Below, piece after piece: positions 1-11,991 of a DNA stretch of 64,000 nucleotides. The notes under the pieces were generated by a model, which was not told where the DNA came from, searched no databases, and saw nothing but the letters and a program-made list of their open reading frames with translations. This stretch comes from Juglans regia (lineage: Eukaryota > Streptophyta > Magnoliopsida > Fagales > Juglandaceae). Numbering within the stretch: position 1 is the stretch's first letter; every line of letters starts with the position of its first letter. A program made the translations under genes and the position numbers. The stretch spans positions 16,219,798 to 16,283,797 of the forward strand of contig NC_049914.1 in NCBI RefSeq assembly GCF_001411555.2. The letters are read 5' to 3'.

Positions 1-447
1 CACTTTCTACATAAATGAAATACAAATGTACAATGATTGTCTGAAGCTGATGAGAAGGCTTAGTCTGAAACTGATTGGTACACAATATGCCTAATGCAAT
101 AGGTAGCTCATGACAATCCCAGCCAGGTACAGATTTCACTTTGGAGTTTTCAAAGAGCTGCTCAAAGACAGAATAAAATGATAAGAATAAACTAAATTTA
201 TTTTTTTTAACATATATAGTTTCACAGATTCATAAAAAAAAAACTAAATCCACAAGCTTATTGTGTCAAATAAAGTTAATTTTGTCATTATTACTTAGGA
301 GCTTGAAATGCTGTGATACTTGTATGAACAGAAAAAATAAAAACAAATAACTCTCAGTGAGCGGAAACAGATCTTTCCAAATCATGGAATCCATTGAATC
401 ATGTAGCAAGTATTTAGTCAGTCTATTTTCTCGATGTCTTTTTACTT
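1..447. other. Unassigned AT-rich spacer left of the copia element
   Basis: I see no credible coding region, RNA gene or recognisable repeat. It is ordinary AT-rich plant spacer with short A and T runs. The last bases (448-452, atcaa) are the left target-site duplication of the element that follows. Confidence 0.6.
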
Positions 448-452
448 ATCAA

Positions 453-645
453 TGTGAATATTTGAGCAAAGTCACCACCTCAATCGAGGTGAGTATATCT
501 TCTATATATTGACAATTACAATATGTATAAAAGGAAAGAATTTATAATGGAAAGAATTAATTTTGTACAAATGAATCTCCTAAGATCAAGATCAATATGT
601 CAAGCCGAGTATTAAGGAAACGTCTAAGGTAATGTATCCTTGACA
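453..645 (-). repeat. 3' LTR of the copia element
   Basis: This 193-bp direct repeat matches 4788-4980. By eye the copies differ at two positions, both in the A-rich stretch about 85-100 bases from the left end. Termini are TGTGAATA on the left and CCTTGACA on the right. As the element is on the minus strand, this is the downstream LTR. Confidence 0.95.
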
Positions 646-657
646 CCCCCCGCAAGT
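646..657 (-). other. Polypurine tract of the copia element
   Basis: Read on the minus strand, the bases directly before the 3' LTR are CTTGCGGGGGG, a short purine-rich tract in the position used to prime plus-strand DNA synthesis. Confidence 0.75.
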
Positions 658-2480
658 TGAGCGTCAGATTTGAACGGACATGACGCTTGGTAAGAAAGAA
701 TTCAAAGAGAGAGTGAGAAACACTTTTGGTGAAAAGATCGGCAACCTGTAGATGAGAGGGCACATATTGAGTGCAAAGTTTGCTAGTAACAACAAGTTCC
801 CGAAGAAAGTAATAATCCAATTCAACATGCTTGGCCCGTTTGTGAGAAACGGGATTGGAGCTTAAGAATATTGCACTTTTGTTGTCACATAAGAGAATAG
901 GCTTTTGGGTAACGGGAACCTTGAGATCATGAAGTAGATGGGTGAGCCAAAGGAGTTCAGCGACAATAGTTGCAAGAGCTCAATACTCAGACTCACAGCT
1001 AGAACAGGAAACAGTGGGTTGCTTCTTAGCACTCTAAGAAACCAAATTATCGCCAAGGTAAATGGAATAGCTAGAGGTGGAACTGCGAGTATCGGGACAA
1101 CCAGCCCAGTCAGCATCAGAGTAAGCAACAAGGGCACCAGAAGCAGCAGAAGGGCGAAAAGTAAGGCCAAAGTGAAGTGTGCCCTCGACATAACGTAAGA
1201 TGCGCTTGACAGCAAGAAAGTGATCTGTAGTAGGGGCATGTAGAAACTGACTGACAGAGTTAATAGCATGAGCAATATCAGGGCGAGTGATGGTTAGGTA
1301 TTGAAGGGCACCAACTAGAGATCTCTAGAGAGTGGGGTCCAAGAAAGCAGGACCATCGCCAGTCAAATGCTGAGATACGACCATAGGAGTGTGAATAGGC
1401 TTGCTATCGAGTAACTGTGCTCTAGTCCGAATATCCCGAGCATACTTCAGCTGACTGATAAAGAGACCATTAGGAGTGGGAGTAGCTTCCAGACCAAGAA
1501 AGTAGCTAAGAGTGCCCAAATCCTTGGTGGCAAACTCAGAATTGAGCTTACGAGCAAAGCTGTTAAGAAGAGAAGAGTTGTTGCTAGTAATGATAATATC
1601 ATCAACATACAAGAGCAAATAAATAGTGTCAGACTGTTGATGAAAGACAAAGAGAGAGGTGTCTGCACGGCTGCAAGAAAACCCAAGGGTGAGAAGAAAG
1701 GAATTGAAGCGCTAAAACTAGGCATGGGGAGTCTGTTTGAGTCCATAGAGAGCTTTCTTCAACTGACAAACATGATTCGGGTACGGAGGGTCAATGTACC
1801 CTGGAGGTTGTTCCATATAGACATTTTCAGTGAGAGTGCCATTGAGGAATGCATTCTTCACATGAAGTTGGTGGAGAGGCAATCTATTGGTGACAGCAAG
1901 AGAGACCACAACACGAACAGTAGTAGCCTTAATAACAGGACTGAAAGTATCAGTATAATCAAGACCAGGTACCTGAGTATAACCTTTGGCCACAAGATGA
2001 GCCTTGAGGCGCTCAATGGATCCATCAGGCAAATATTTGGTCCAGAACACCCATTTGGAACCGACAATATTGGTGTTGGTAGGTCGAGGTACCAAAACCC
2101 AGGTGAGATTATTTTGCAGAGCTTGAACTTCTTCATCCATGGCAGCAAGCCATGCAGGATTCTTAGTAGCAGACTTGAAAATTGCCTGAGGATCATAGAA
2201 CGCTGAGATTTGCTGGATGACGGGTCTTGAAAATACCAGCTTTAGCTAGGGTGAGCATGGGATGAGAACTCCAAGGAGGAACTGGAGCAGGAGTAACATC
2301 AGAAGCAATAGGAGGTGGTCGGGGCTCCTGAGGCGGGGAAGAAGGACCTGCAAGAGAGTCAGTAACCTGCAAAGACTCGTCCACTGGGTCAGTACAAATA
2401 ACACACGGGTTAGATCCGGATTGAGTAATAGGCGGAGAATGGTGCATAATAGACAATGGAGGTGGGTCGGTATGAGGCAT
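646..2480 (-). pseudogene. Copia reverse transcriptase and RNase H, broken
   Basis: Minus-strand translation gives the copia RT domain. The block at 1718-2140 contains GSKWVFWTKYLPDGS and the stretch DTFSPV, followed by LYGLKQTPHA. The block at 1325-1618 contains the catalytic YVDD motif (LLYVDDIIITSN) and FLGLE. RNase H follows: its end is the conserved ADLFTKS stretch in 557-820, which runs into the LTR. Near 1717 two in-frame TAG codons replace the Trp and the Gln expected after QTPHA. Frame changes near 2200 and between 862 and 1325 break the chain further. Such a protein would copy the element's RNA and degrade the hybrid; here no single product can be made. Confidence 0.9.
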
Positions 2481-2498
2481 GCTTGGTTCAAGGAAATT

Positions 2499-3830
2499 TC
2501 AAAAATGGAGAGAGGAAGGGGTCTGAGCCTGGGAGCTATCTCTGGAGGGAAAAAGGTTCTCATCAAATTGGGCATGCCGGGTGATATAAAGCCTGGAGGT
2601 GGTGGGATAAAGACAACGAAAGCCTTTATGTGAAGGGTTGTACTTTAGAAAAATGCAAGGGATGCTGCGAGGGGAAAATTTGTGAGACATATAGTCACAC
2701 AGACATGGGTAGACATGACAACCAAATGGATGGAAATTCTCATAATTTGAGGATGAACCATAGAGAAGCTCAAAGGGAGACATACCTCCAAGAAGCGGTG
2801 TGGGCAAACAGTTGATGATGTATGCTGCAGTGCTGAAGGTGTCAACCCAAAAACGAGGAGAAATGTGGGAATGGAAAAGAAGTGCCAGGCCTGTTTCTGT
2901 CACATTTCGATGTTTTCTTTCAGCGAGGCCATTTTGTGTGGGTGTATGTGGGCAAGAGAGTTGGTGAATACCTGAGGTGCTAAGGTGCACTTTGAAGCGA
3001 TTGCTTGTAAACTCAGCACCACCTTCACTTTGAAAAATTTTGATACGGGTGGAATGTTGGTTTTCCACAAGTTTTTGAAAATGAAGGAAGATGTCATAAA
3101 ATTCAGATTTTAATTTCAAAGGATAAAGCTAAGTGAAACGAGAATAATCATCAATAAATAATACATAACAAATAAATCCAAAATTTGACTTGACTAGGGA
3201 AGGACCCCAAATATCACAATGAATAAGATCCAACACATGAGACGAGTGACGTTCATTACAAGAATAAGGAAATCGATGATTCTTTGCAATTTGACATGTG
3301 TCACATAACGAAGGAGAAGACAATAATGAGGTAAGATGGAGATAACCATTTTTATTTAAAAAAGAAATAACAGAATGACTCACATGTCCAAGACGAGCAT
3401 GCCATAAATCATATGAGGCATGAAGAGCTTTATTTTTAAGAACAGAAATAAAAGCGGAATTTCCGCACTCCAGCACATATAAGCCGCCATCTCTTTTACC
3501 GGTTGCCACCACCCTTCCTGTTTGACGATTCTGGATAGAGAAAAGGTTATTAGTAAAGGTAACAGAGAGAGGAAAATCAGATGTTAATTTACTAATTGAG
3601 AGAAGATTTTTCATGAGACGAGGAACAACTAATACATCCAATAAATTAAGTGTTGGGGTAGGAGAGATGGTACCAGTGGGGGTAATTGGTAGGGAAGCAC
3701 CCTTCCCGACAATTACAGGATCCTTACCCGTATAATTATTTGCTTGATCCAAGTGGGAGAGATCTGGTTTCATGTGGGCCGAAACCCCTGTGTCCAGGTA
3801 CCAATCACTGGGCTCGGGCCCATTAAGAGA
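2499..3830 (-). pseudogene. Copia protease and integrase region, one nonsense break in integrase
   Basis: The protease active site is seen just upstream as WYLDTGVSAHM (near 3780-3810), a variant of the usual DTGASAHM. The GAG_pre-integrase zinc finger follows as LWHARLGHVSH...CDTCQIAKN (HHCC pattern). The integrase core then runs through DIWGPS, FIDDYSRFT and GAEFTS, with NGLAERKHR near the third acidic residue. The frame is continuous except for a TAG at 3129-3131, directly after DDYSRFT, where the family has Trp. The C-terminal part ends near 2499. The function would be proteolytic maturation of the polyprotein and insertion of the cDNA; the stop makes it inactive. Confidence 0.9.
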
Positions 3831-3904
3831 GCAGGAGGCGTTGAAAGCCTCAGCAAGATGAGCTGTGTTATCGACAGCTTCTCCTCCCTATGCATACCTT
3901 TGGT

Positions 3905-4738
3905 TGCACCGGTCAGCATAATGCCCTTCCTACCGACAGATCTGGCAGCGCGGTGGGCGGCGTCCCTGTCCATTGTGGGAGTGGCCATTGCCGCAATTGG
4001 AAGAGGGGTTTCGGCCTTGTTGAGGCCGATTGAAATTCTTGGAATTTGGGCATTGGTGGCCACGATTTGAAGCTGTGAAAGCGGCAGCCGGTGGGGATCC
4101 AGAAGAGTCAAGAGACTTTTGAAAAAGCTCAAAGCTTTCAGCCTTGGAGACCAAGTCAGTGAAGGAAGGCAGAGGCTTTTGCGCCATTTGAGCAGTGGAG
4201 AAACTGGTGAACTTCGAACCCAATCCTCGGAGGAACCAATGAGCTTTATCAGTGTCGTCGACGGGTCTACCGATGGCATGGAGTTGATCGCAAAGAGCCT
4301 TAAACGCCCGAGCATACTCTGTTACCAAACGTGTCCCACGTTTCATCAGTTGCAAATCGTCCTTGAGACGAATTTCTCTAGCCTTTGATCGGTGACTGAA
4401 GGTATTTTTGAGAGCCAACCAGACTTCACGTGAGGTAGAGAGGCCCACAACCTCAGCCATGGCTTCCTCCGTGAGAGAGGAGAGCAGAAGGCTCAAGAGG
4501 CACTGGTCAGTGTTCTTCCATGTAGGTGTTTGATACTTGGCGTCTGAGAGCCAACACGGTCAAAGCGTGGAGGCGGTGCAAGAGTGCCATCCACATGTCC
4601 GAGGAGTTCTTGGCTTTCAAGGAGAGGAAGAAGCTGGCTCTTCCATAGGAGGTAATTGGATGAGGATATTTTGATGGTCACCATGTGAATCATGGTGTTG
4701 AAAGGGAGAAGGGTGGGTGAGGTGTTTTCGGCAGCCAT
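3905..4738 (-). pseudogene. Copia gag (UBN2-type) with zinc knuckle, broken
   Basis: The likely start is the minus-strand ATG at 4736-4738 (MAAENTSPTLL), 50 bases inside the 5' LTR. The capsid-like part includes SSSNYLLWKSQLLPLLES and, in another frame, SREVWLALKNTFSHRSKA and DDLQLMKRG, typical of copia gag. A frameshift lies near 4495-4545. A CX2CX4HX4C nucleic-acid-binding knuckle (CQIC...H...C) is at about 3905-3948, with an in-frame TAG at 3930-3932 between its second Cys and the His. It would coat element RNA in virus-like particles; this copy cannot. Confidence 0.88.
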
Positions 4739-4768
4739 GGAAGCAAGAGGGATCAGGGAGGTTAATCT

Positions 4769-4787
4769 GAGAGGGCTGTTGATACCA
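4769..4787 (-). other. Primer-binding site of the copia element
   Basis: Directly inside the 5' LTR the minus strand reads TGGTATCAACAGCCC. The first eight bases match the usual copia site complementary to the 3' end of initiator methionine tRNA (TGGTATCAGAGC); the rest has drifted. Confidence 0.8.
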
Positions 4788-4980
4788 TGTGAATATTTGA
4801 GCAAAGTCACCACCTCAATCGAGGTGAGTATATCTTCTATATATTGACAATTACAATATGTATTAAAGGAAAGAATTAATAATGGAAAGAATTAATTTTG
4901 TACAAATGAATCTCCTAAGATCAAGATCAATATGTCAAGCCGAGTATTAAGGAAACGTCTAAGGTAATGTATCCTTGACA
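4788..4980 (-). repeat. 5' LTR of the copia element
   Basis: The partner of 453-645, also 193 bp. Any promoter of the element would be here, read leftwards. No TATA box stands out beyond a generic AT-rich tatatatt stretch. Confidence 0.95.
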
Positions 4981-4985
4981 ATCAA

Positions 4986-5957
4986 GAACAAAAAAAAATG
5001 AGTTAAGCTACATGCTATGCTCACATTCTACTCTCATGGTGCTACCAACACTTGGATCAGCTCTTGTTTAGAAAGATAATAATTCAATATCTAATGGTGC
5101 TACCAACACAATTAAATCATGAAAATGTAGTCCTCGCCATTCCTCCATATTCAAAACTAACAGAAGTCAAGCAAAAGTTGAGATTTTTAGGTCGCAATCC
5201 ACAACCATAATCTTCTCTCAAGTACACTCCCTTGACCTTTCCCATGATTTTAGAGTAGGCCTATCCTTGGCTCAGCCACGTGCAAGCACATGACCACTGC
5301 CCTACAATCTTCTACTTTATGAGATTTTATCCCATGCAAGGACTGAAAAAAGAGTCCCATGTTGCCCCCAATGACTTCACCCCAAAAAGATTTTTTGTTT
5401 TTTCCACTTAGAATTAACTATCAGCAATTATCTATACCTTATTTCAACCAGGTTTTTACTATTCATGAAGCTTTTACAGTAATCATCAGTCATTCATGAT
5501 CCTAGTAAATACCGCTAAATTAGATTGATCCCTCGGAAGTTTTCAAGAGAGGATGTAGAAAACCATGCACCGCACCCACCCTATATATATTTGTAATACA
5601 AGGTTGCTGCTAGTACTTTTATTGTTCATGTGTTTTACCAATGTAAGTGTGTGCATAAGAAAGTTAAAGTGAACCCCACTGCAATGACTTTCTTAATCTT
5701 CCCAAGGACCCAACCATGCCTTCCTTGTCCCCCAAGTTGAGAAGGACATCTTTCAACATCCTCCCCCTCCAAAAAGGACAAGTAACCTAATCATTCTAAT
5801 CTCAGTGCTTGGAATAATTTGTGAGTTTTCATGAAATTATTGCAACACACTGAATTTTTTATGGCAGAGACTGTTTGAGATAGTAAGGCACCAAAAAAGG
5901 TGCTTTCTTTTAACAAGGCCCAACGTAAAGGGCTTAGCCCAACAAGATAACAAAAAT
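4986..5957. other. Spacer between copia element and LINE, no gene seen
   Basis: No supportable ORF. A short phrase (atggtgctaccaacac) occurs twice, near 5036 and 5093. The 5' junction of the LINE lies somewhere near 5.9 kb, but I could not fix it because no target duplication was found. Confidence 0.5.
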
Positions 5958-6833
5958 GTGGGTTATGTTTGGAGGAGAGTTCGGCCAAAAGGAGTGCTTA
6001 CGGGCTCACAGCCTTTGGGCCCTATTGAAGACATGGGCAGCAAAGGCCTTATGGACTGGCCTCATCTCAGGGCTCAGTTGGCGCGAGAAAGCCCTAGGGC
6101 TTCGCTCGTCGATGCATCTGGTGCACAGCTACCAGAGCCCACGCCGTGCCTATCGCCGTCGCAAGACGAGCTGTCGCAGGGTCAACAGAAACTGCCGATG
6201 ATGACGGTGGCACTCTCTGACGATGGCCCATAGGTCTGGGGTGCTCGGAATGAAGGGATTATTGTCATGATGGACGCTGCAACCCATGTGGGAGGGTTGT
6301 CTTTGCCGCTCATGTGCCAGAAAGTGCCAATAAGGAAAGAGGAGGGGTGGGGGACACTGGCATTCCACTTTGGGGGTTTTCCCATGGACCTTGTGATGGA
6401 CGTGAGGGAAGGGATGCTTTCAGACTCAGAGATGGGTTTGTCCCAATATGATTTTATTGAAAGGGTGACATTCGATGAAGAACATGCTTTGGCCTTGTGC
6501 GAGGAGACTCGAGATTTGACATCAGATGAAGAACATTTAGGTATGACTGAAATCTCGGTGGTGGAGGAGACTCAAGATTTACCAGGGGTTAGCAAGGAGG
6601 TGGATCCTACCCCCTTGGATGTTTTTTTCCCCTCTCAGTCAGGAGTCTCATATTGGGTCTTTGATAAAGTTAAAGAAATACAGAAAATCGTGGGAGTGGA
6701 ATGTGAAGGGTACGAAGACCAGTTTTTAGCCCTACTCACGACCATCAAAGCGGGGCACAAACAACATCGAAAGAATGCTTCAAAAAAACAGCAAGAGCTT
6801 AATAGGTTGACATGGTCGCTGAACACCTAGGGT
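5958..6833 (+). pseudogene. LINE ORF1 remnant (C-terminal part)
   Basis: One frame runs from 5958 to a TAG at 6231-6233, then on to 6833, giving a low-complexity acidic polypeptide (for example EEHALALCEETRDLTSDEEH). It sits 47 bases upstream of ORF2 in the position of ORF1. I do not see the DUF4283 domain or CCHC knuckle usual in plant L1 ORF1, so only the C-terminal portion probably survives. The call rests mainly on position. Confidence 0.5.
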
Positions 6834-6880
6834 AGCTCTGGTAGGGGCAGGTCGAAAGGGAAAGGGCTGGCCTTTTCTCC

Positions 6881-9800
6881 ATGAAGCTCAAAATTGTGTC
6901 GTGGAACGTCAGCAGGCTCAATGAGGCCAATAAATGTCTTCGAATAATAAACTTGCTTCGTGAGTGGAAGGCGGACATTATGTGTGTTTACAGGAGACTA
7001 AGTTGAAGCTGATCAATAGGGGAATTGTGAGAAGTTTGTGGAGTGGAGCTCATGTGGACTGGGTTTATATGGCTTCTAATGGGGCGTCAGGAGGAGTGGT
7101 AGTGATGTGGGATTGACAGGTGGTGGAGTTCATAGGAAGGTACACAGTAGCATGCTCTTTTAAGAGTGTATCAGATAATTTTTTATGGGCTTTTGCAGGT
7201 GTTTACAGTCCAAATCTAGATGGCACCAGAGTTTGTTAGTGGGAAGAACTAGTTGGAATTCACAGTTGGTGGAACCTCCCTTGGTGTATAGGGGGAGATT
7301 TTAATGTCACTAGATTCCCAAGTGAGTCTTCCGGTATTAGAAGAGGGCGGCTAGCTATGATAGAGTTCTTTGAGTGCATCTCGGATTTGAATTTGGTAGA
7401 TTTGCCACTAGTTGGTGGTTTCACCATGTGGGCTAATAATAATACTTGGTCCCGATTGGATCGCTTTCTCATTTCTCCTGAGTGGGAGAGTCACTTTCCA
7501 GACGTTTGGCAAAAGCGTCTCCCTCGCATTAGCTCGAACCATTGGCCTATCTTGCTTGATTGTGGGGGTATCCGAGGTGGTCGAAGGTAAATTGAAAGCA
7601 CTAAAAAGAGATATGAAACTTTGGAATGTGCAATCTTTTGGTGACCTAGGGGCAAACAAGAAGGGTAAGTTGAAGGAGATCCAGGAAATTGAGAGGATCC
7701 AAGAGGCTAGGTCTCTTACCCAAGATGAAGTAGCTCGAAAGTCTTTGTTGGGGAGGAGCTTGAGAGAATTATCTTGCTAGAAGAGATTTCGTGGCGACAA
7801 AAATCAAGTGTTTTGTGGCTCAGGGAAGGAGACCGAAGCACCAAGTTCTTTCATTGAGTGGCAAATTCTAACAGGAGGAACAATAACATTGAAATGAAGA
7901 AGATTGATGGTGCTGAGTGTAGAACATGTTATTCAGGATCACATAGTTGGTTTCTATGAGCAACTCCTAACTGAACTGATGTGTTGGCGGTCGTCCATTG
8001 ATGGCCTAGTATTTAACGCCATTGGATCGAGTGATGTCTCTCGGTTGGAAAGGGCTTTTGAGGAAAATGAGGTGGCAGAGGTAGTGCAGAAAATGGCTAA
8101 GGATAAGGCACGTGGGCCAGATGGCTTCTCTATGGGTTTCTTCCAAGATTGCTAGGATGTTGTAAAGAAAGATATCATGAAGGTGTTTCAAGAGCTCTTT
8201 GTGGTTGGAAAATCTAAGAAATTTAAATACTACCTTCCTTGCATTGATCCTAAAGAAGGTGCGGGCAAACGAGATAATAGGGTATTGTCCCATTAGCTTA
8301 GTGAGAGCGATTTACAAGATTATTTCCAAAGTGTTAGCCAACCCACTTAGTGAGGTGGTGGGGAAGATTTCCACCAAGCCCCAGAATGCCTTTGTTAAAG
8401 GTAGGCAAATACTTGATGCGGTTCTTATCGCCAATGAATGTCTGGAAATTAGAATTAAGGCAGGCTTAGTAGGGGTCATATGCCAGTTAGACATGCAGAA
8501 GGCGTACGATCATGTTAACTGGGATTTCCTTCTCTATCTTTTTGGAAGATGTGGTTTTGGTGAGAGGTAGCTGTCATGGATCCGATGGTGTATATCAATG
8601 GCCAAATTCTCTGTGTTGATAAATGGTAGCCCGGTGGGTTTCATTCATAGTTCGCAAGGCCTAAGACAAGGAGATCCATTGTCGCCTTTAATGTTTGTTA
8701 CTGTGATGGAAGGATTAGGTAGGATGATCTTGGCTTTGGCCCATCATGGCTTCGTGGAAGGATTCTCGGTTGGAACCCCAGGTAGGGGCATCATTAACAT
8801 ATCTCATTTATTGTTTGCAGATGATATGCTTGTATTTTGTGGCTCAGATCATAATCAAGTGCGGGCTTTGAAGGCGTTGCTTCTGTGTTTTGAAGCAGTG
8901 TCTGGTTTGAAAGTGAATTTTGATAAGTCTATATTGGTACCAACCAGTGTGGTGTCTAATGCACTGAAGCTGGCTCATGCATTCGGTTGTAAGGTCACCT
9001 CTCTACCTTTGAAGTATATGGGTCTTCCATTGGGGGGTTGGTGCAAGGACGCCTGTTATATGGGAGTCGGTGATTGAGAAGATAGAGAAGATATTAGCGT
9101 GTTGGAAGAGAATGTACCTATCGAAAGGTGGTAGACTTACCTTGATAAAGAGTACACTCTCTAACTTACCTACTTATTTTTTATCACTTTTTCCTATACC
9201 TGCAAGTGTGGCAGGCTGGATTGAGAAACTCCAACGTGACTTCCTGTGGGCTGGTTTGGGGGAGGAGTTTAAATTTTACCTGGTCAAGTGAGAAACGGTT
9301 TGTCGCCCAATATCCAATGGTGGTTTGGGTATTAGAAATGTGAGGACTTTCAATCGAGCATTACTTGGCAAATGGCTGTGGAGATACAATAAAAAAATCA
9401 GAAGCCTTGTGGAGAAGGGTGATTGGGTGCAAATATAGCGATATATGGGGGGATGGTGCACTAAAGAAGTTAGAGGAGCTGATTGAGTGGGGTTGTGGAA
9501 ATATAATAGAAGAGGATGGTTGGTCTTTCTTCGATACACTCGTCTTCTATTGGGCAATGGATCCAAGATTAAATTCTGAAAAGATACTTGCTGCGGAGAT
9601 AATGCTCTTCATGATGCATTTCTATCATTATTCCAAATTGCCAGTGCCAAAGAGGCTTCAATAGTGGAGGTTATGGGAATATTGGGTGAGCAACTTCATT
9701 GGAATATCAATTTTAGAAGGGATGCACAAGATTGGGAGTTGAACAATTTTACTGATTTTTATAGTTTTTTGTATTCCGTGAAGCCTAGTAACACACATGA

Positions 9801-10392
9801 AGATGGATTGTGGTGGGTACCCATCGGGAAAGATGATTTTTCAATTCGCTCATTCTATAAGGCTCTTACCCAAGATCCCAACATTCTCATCCATTGTAGG
9901 AGGATATGGAGACACAAGGCGCCCCCCAAAGTAGCTTTCTTTGTGTGGACAACATCTTTAGGCAAGATTCTCACAACTGATAACTTGAGGAAGAGGCGGA
10001 TTATTATAACAGATTGGTGTTGTATATGTTGGGGAGGGGGCTAGTTGGAGAATCATCTATTGTTACACTGTGACATAGCACGGGCTTTATGGGATGGGGT
10101 ATTGGGTAGAGTAGAGTTGGGTTGGGTCATGCCAGAGACCGTGGTGGCAGCCTTGGCCTGCTGGCCAAGTATTGGAGGGGTACATCAGATTTCAGCAATC
10201 TGGAAGATAATTCCAATGTGCATCATGTGGTGTCTATGGCAGGAACGTAATGTGCGGGTGTTTGAGGACAATGAGAGATCGCTAGAGGAACTTATAGCTT
10301 TATTTTATAGCACGTTATGTACTTGGTCCATTGTTGTTGATTTCAATGGCATGACCCTTCATAATTTTCTTATTTCCATTGCACCCTCCTAG
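6881..10392 (+). pseudogene. LINE ORF2: endonuclease and reverse transcriptase, broken
   Basis: ORF2 starts at ATG 6881 with MKLKIVSWNVSRLNE, the N-terminus of an apurinic-type endonuclease (family motif WNxRG/xN). The endonuclease continues through GASGGVVVMWD, CIGGDFNVTRFPS and the SNHWPILLD motif. The reverse transcriptase shows [54 protein letters not shown] and the catalytic [30 protein letters not shown] follows, then a zf-RVT-like region (RIWRHKAPPKVAFFVW, CCICW, HLLLHC). A 2-base shift near 6985, a TGA near 7116 and further stops near 7780, 7858, 8152, 8568, 9076 and 10042 inactivate it. Intact ORF2 would nick target DNA and reverse-transcribe the element's RNA. Confidence 0.93.
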
Positions 10393-10474
10393 TCAGGGTT
10401 GTCTATTGTATATACTGGGCTAGGCCTATTCTTGGAGTAATATAATTTATTTACTTATATAATAAAAAAAAAAA

Positions 10475-11892
10475 GATTTATGGGTTTCGAGTTTTTTGAA
10501 ATCTCTTCAACAGTGTACAAATTGGCATGTTATACGCCAATTTCCATTACAAACACATCATGCCGAGACATATGAAACCCACCATTCCAGCTCCTTGCAA
10601 ACACCGCACTCCAATTCGCAGATCTAACCATAAACTCCATTGGTCTCATTCTATCACCATGACGGCTCCAAGGATGTGCTCCTTCCAAGTATGTGAATTT
10701 AGTGTGGCATTCATAATCCAAAATTACATTATTACCATACGAGTTGCATTGCTATGTTGGATGTGAATGCATTGATGCATTAATGTTGATATGCTTTGAT
10801 GTGAGCCAAATTTTGTGTATTGATAGTCCTTGATGTTGGATGTAAATGTATATGCTCAACGATTTTGCTTCTTCCTCAGGTTGTAATAAACTGAGGAAGC
10901 ATGTTTGAAAATTCCGTGGGAGTTGTTTGGCTCACATATATCTTGCTATATATAGATGAATTTCTAAATAGGAGTTGCATAGGAGGATACTTTAAATAGG
11001 AGTTACATAATTCTTTTTACAATTATAAATAGAAGTTTCTATGCGTGCATGTGTCTCATAAGCTAGCTGGTCTCCCAAACTGTCAATACAAGACTGTATT
11101 AACATTACACTTTTCCTCCCGAATCCATCTAATCAAAGCATTTCCAAGAAATGAACTTTCCTGATCATCAACCTTCGATTTCATCATGTAGTTCTTTCGA
11201 AAATAAATTTTGGGCATGTCAAGGGTTTCAGCTAAGCAGCCATCTTTTTTTCCACCTCAATCCCATCTAAATGCATGATGACATCCCAAAATCAGGCTAG
11301 CTAGCTTTTGTTCTTTTTATTATCTTGCCTTTTTCTACTAGATCAATGATAATTAAGATGACTGCTGAAATATTCATGATTTTATGTAAATGTTTCTAAT
11401 TGCATGCGAATGGGCCTCACAAAATTAATGTAAAGATAAGACATAATTTCCAAAAAACCCTCTAGTTCCAGATTTCAACCAATGATCAGACACTAAATTG
11501 CCTTCTAGGATATCATCCCAAATAGCAAAGTATGCCAAGGTGAACATTACTCATTTCGAAACCAATTAACCAGCACTGCACAGACTCAAAAACAAGAATT
11601 TTTTTACAAATAAACTCAGTTGCAAACAATAAAGAAGACCTTGCTTGAGAGCCTTGAATGATTTCAACATCATTTGTGAACAGAGTTATATTTTTTCTAC
11701 GAGTAGAAAGATGATATTTGTGTCATGGTAGTAATGTTTCAAATTGTATGGCATATTACTCACTCAGAAGTTTATAAAATATAAGCAAATTTGTAAAACC
11801 ATATATACTTATCTTGTGGTCCACCATACCCATATAATATATGAAGAAAAATCAACTGTGAGAAAATAGTATGGAAATAATATGGAAACAGT
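10475..11892. other. Spacer with a repeated phrase, no gene
   Basis: No coding region. A 30-base phrase at 11037-11066 (core gcgtgcatgtgtctcataag) recurs identically at 14298-14327. Nearby phrases containing gagccaaat and gtctcccaaact recur near 14210-14250 in inverted orientation. These look like pieces of an unnamed repeat family. Confidence 0.5.
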
Positions 11893-11991
11893 TGTTGAAG
11901 AAGAACTGCACATTGCCTGTGGGTACGGGGTTTGAGCATGTTTATAAGGAACGTACAATCCTATCTTGTAGAACTCGATTTATGAGGTAAG
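11893..11991 (+). repeat. Copia-type LTR fragment, first copy
   Basis: It begins tgttgaagaagaactgcac and contains tgtttataaggaacgtacaa and gatttatgaggtaag. It aligns with 13653-13750 in the same direction. It stops exactly where the TGATAAG... unit begins. Confidence 0.65.

Larger units (their letters stand above)
453..4980 (-). mobile_element. Ty1/copia LTR retrotransposon, full-length but inactivated
   Basis: The element is bounded by 193-bp direct repeats, TG...CA on either strand, and flanked by the 5-bp duplication atcaa at 448-452 and 4981-4985. It lies on the minus strand in copia order: gag, protease, integrase, reverse transcriptase, RNase H. A primer-binding site starting TGGTATCAAC adjoins the right (5') LTR and a purine-rich tract adjoins the left (3') LTR. 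At 4.53 kb it is near the normal copia length, so little has been deleted. The reading frame is broken by several stops and frameshifts, listed under the coding parts. The LTRs differ at only two positions by eye, which points to a recent insertion. Confidence 0.95.
5958..10474 (+). mobile_element. L1-type LINE, 5'-truncated, inactive
   Basis: Remnants of ORF1 and ORF2 occur in plant L1 order on the plus strand and end in an A-run at 10464-10474, 72 bases after the ORF2 stop. ORF2 contains an endonuclease, a reverse transcriptase and a C-terminal Cys/His region. I could not find a target-site duplication around the poly(A), so the left boundary is only the start of the recognisable ORF1 frame. 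The element probably inserted by target-primed reverse transcription and was truncated inside ORF1. Stops and frameshifts are spread throughout, so it is old. Confidence 0.88.

Noticed and set aside
1637..2206. 189-codon plus-strand ORF
   Set aside because: It is the reverse-strand shadow of the copia reverse transcriptase, which has clear motifs on the minus strand.
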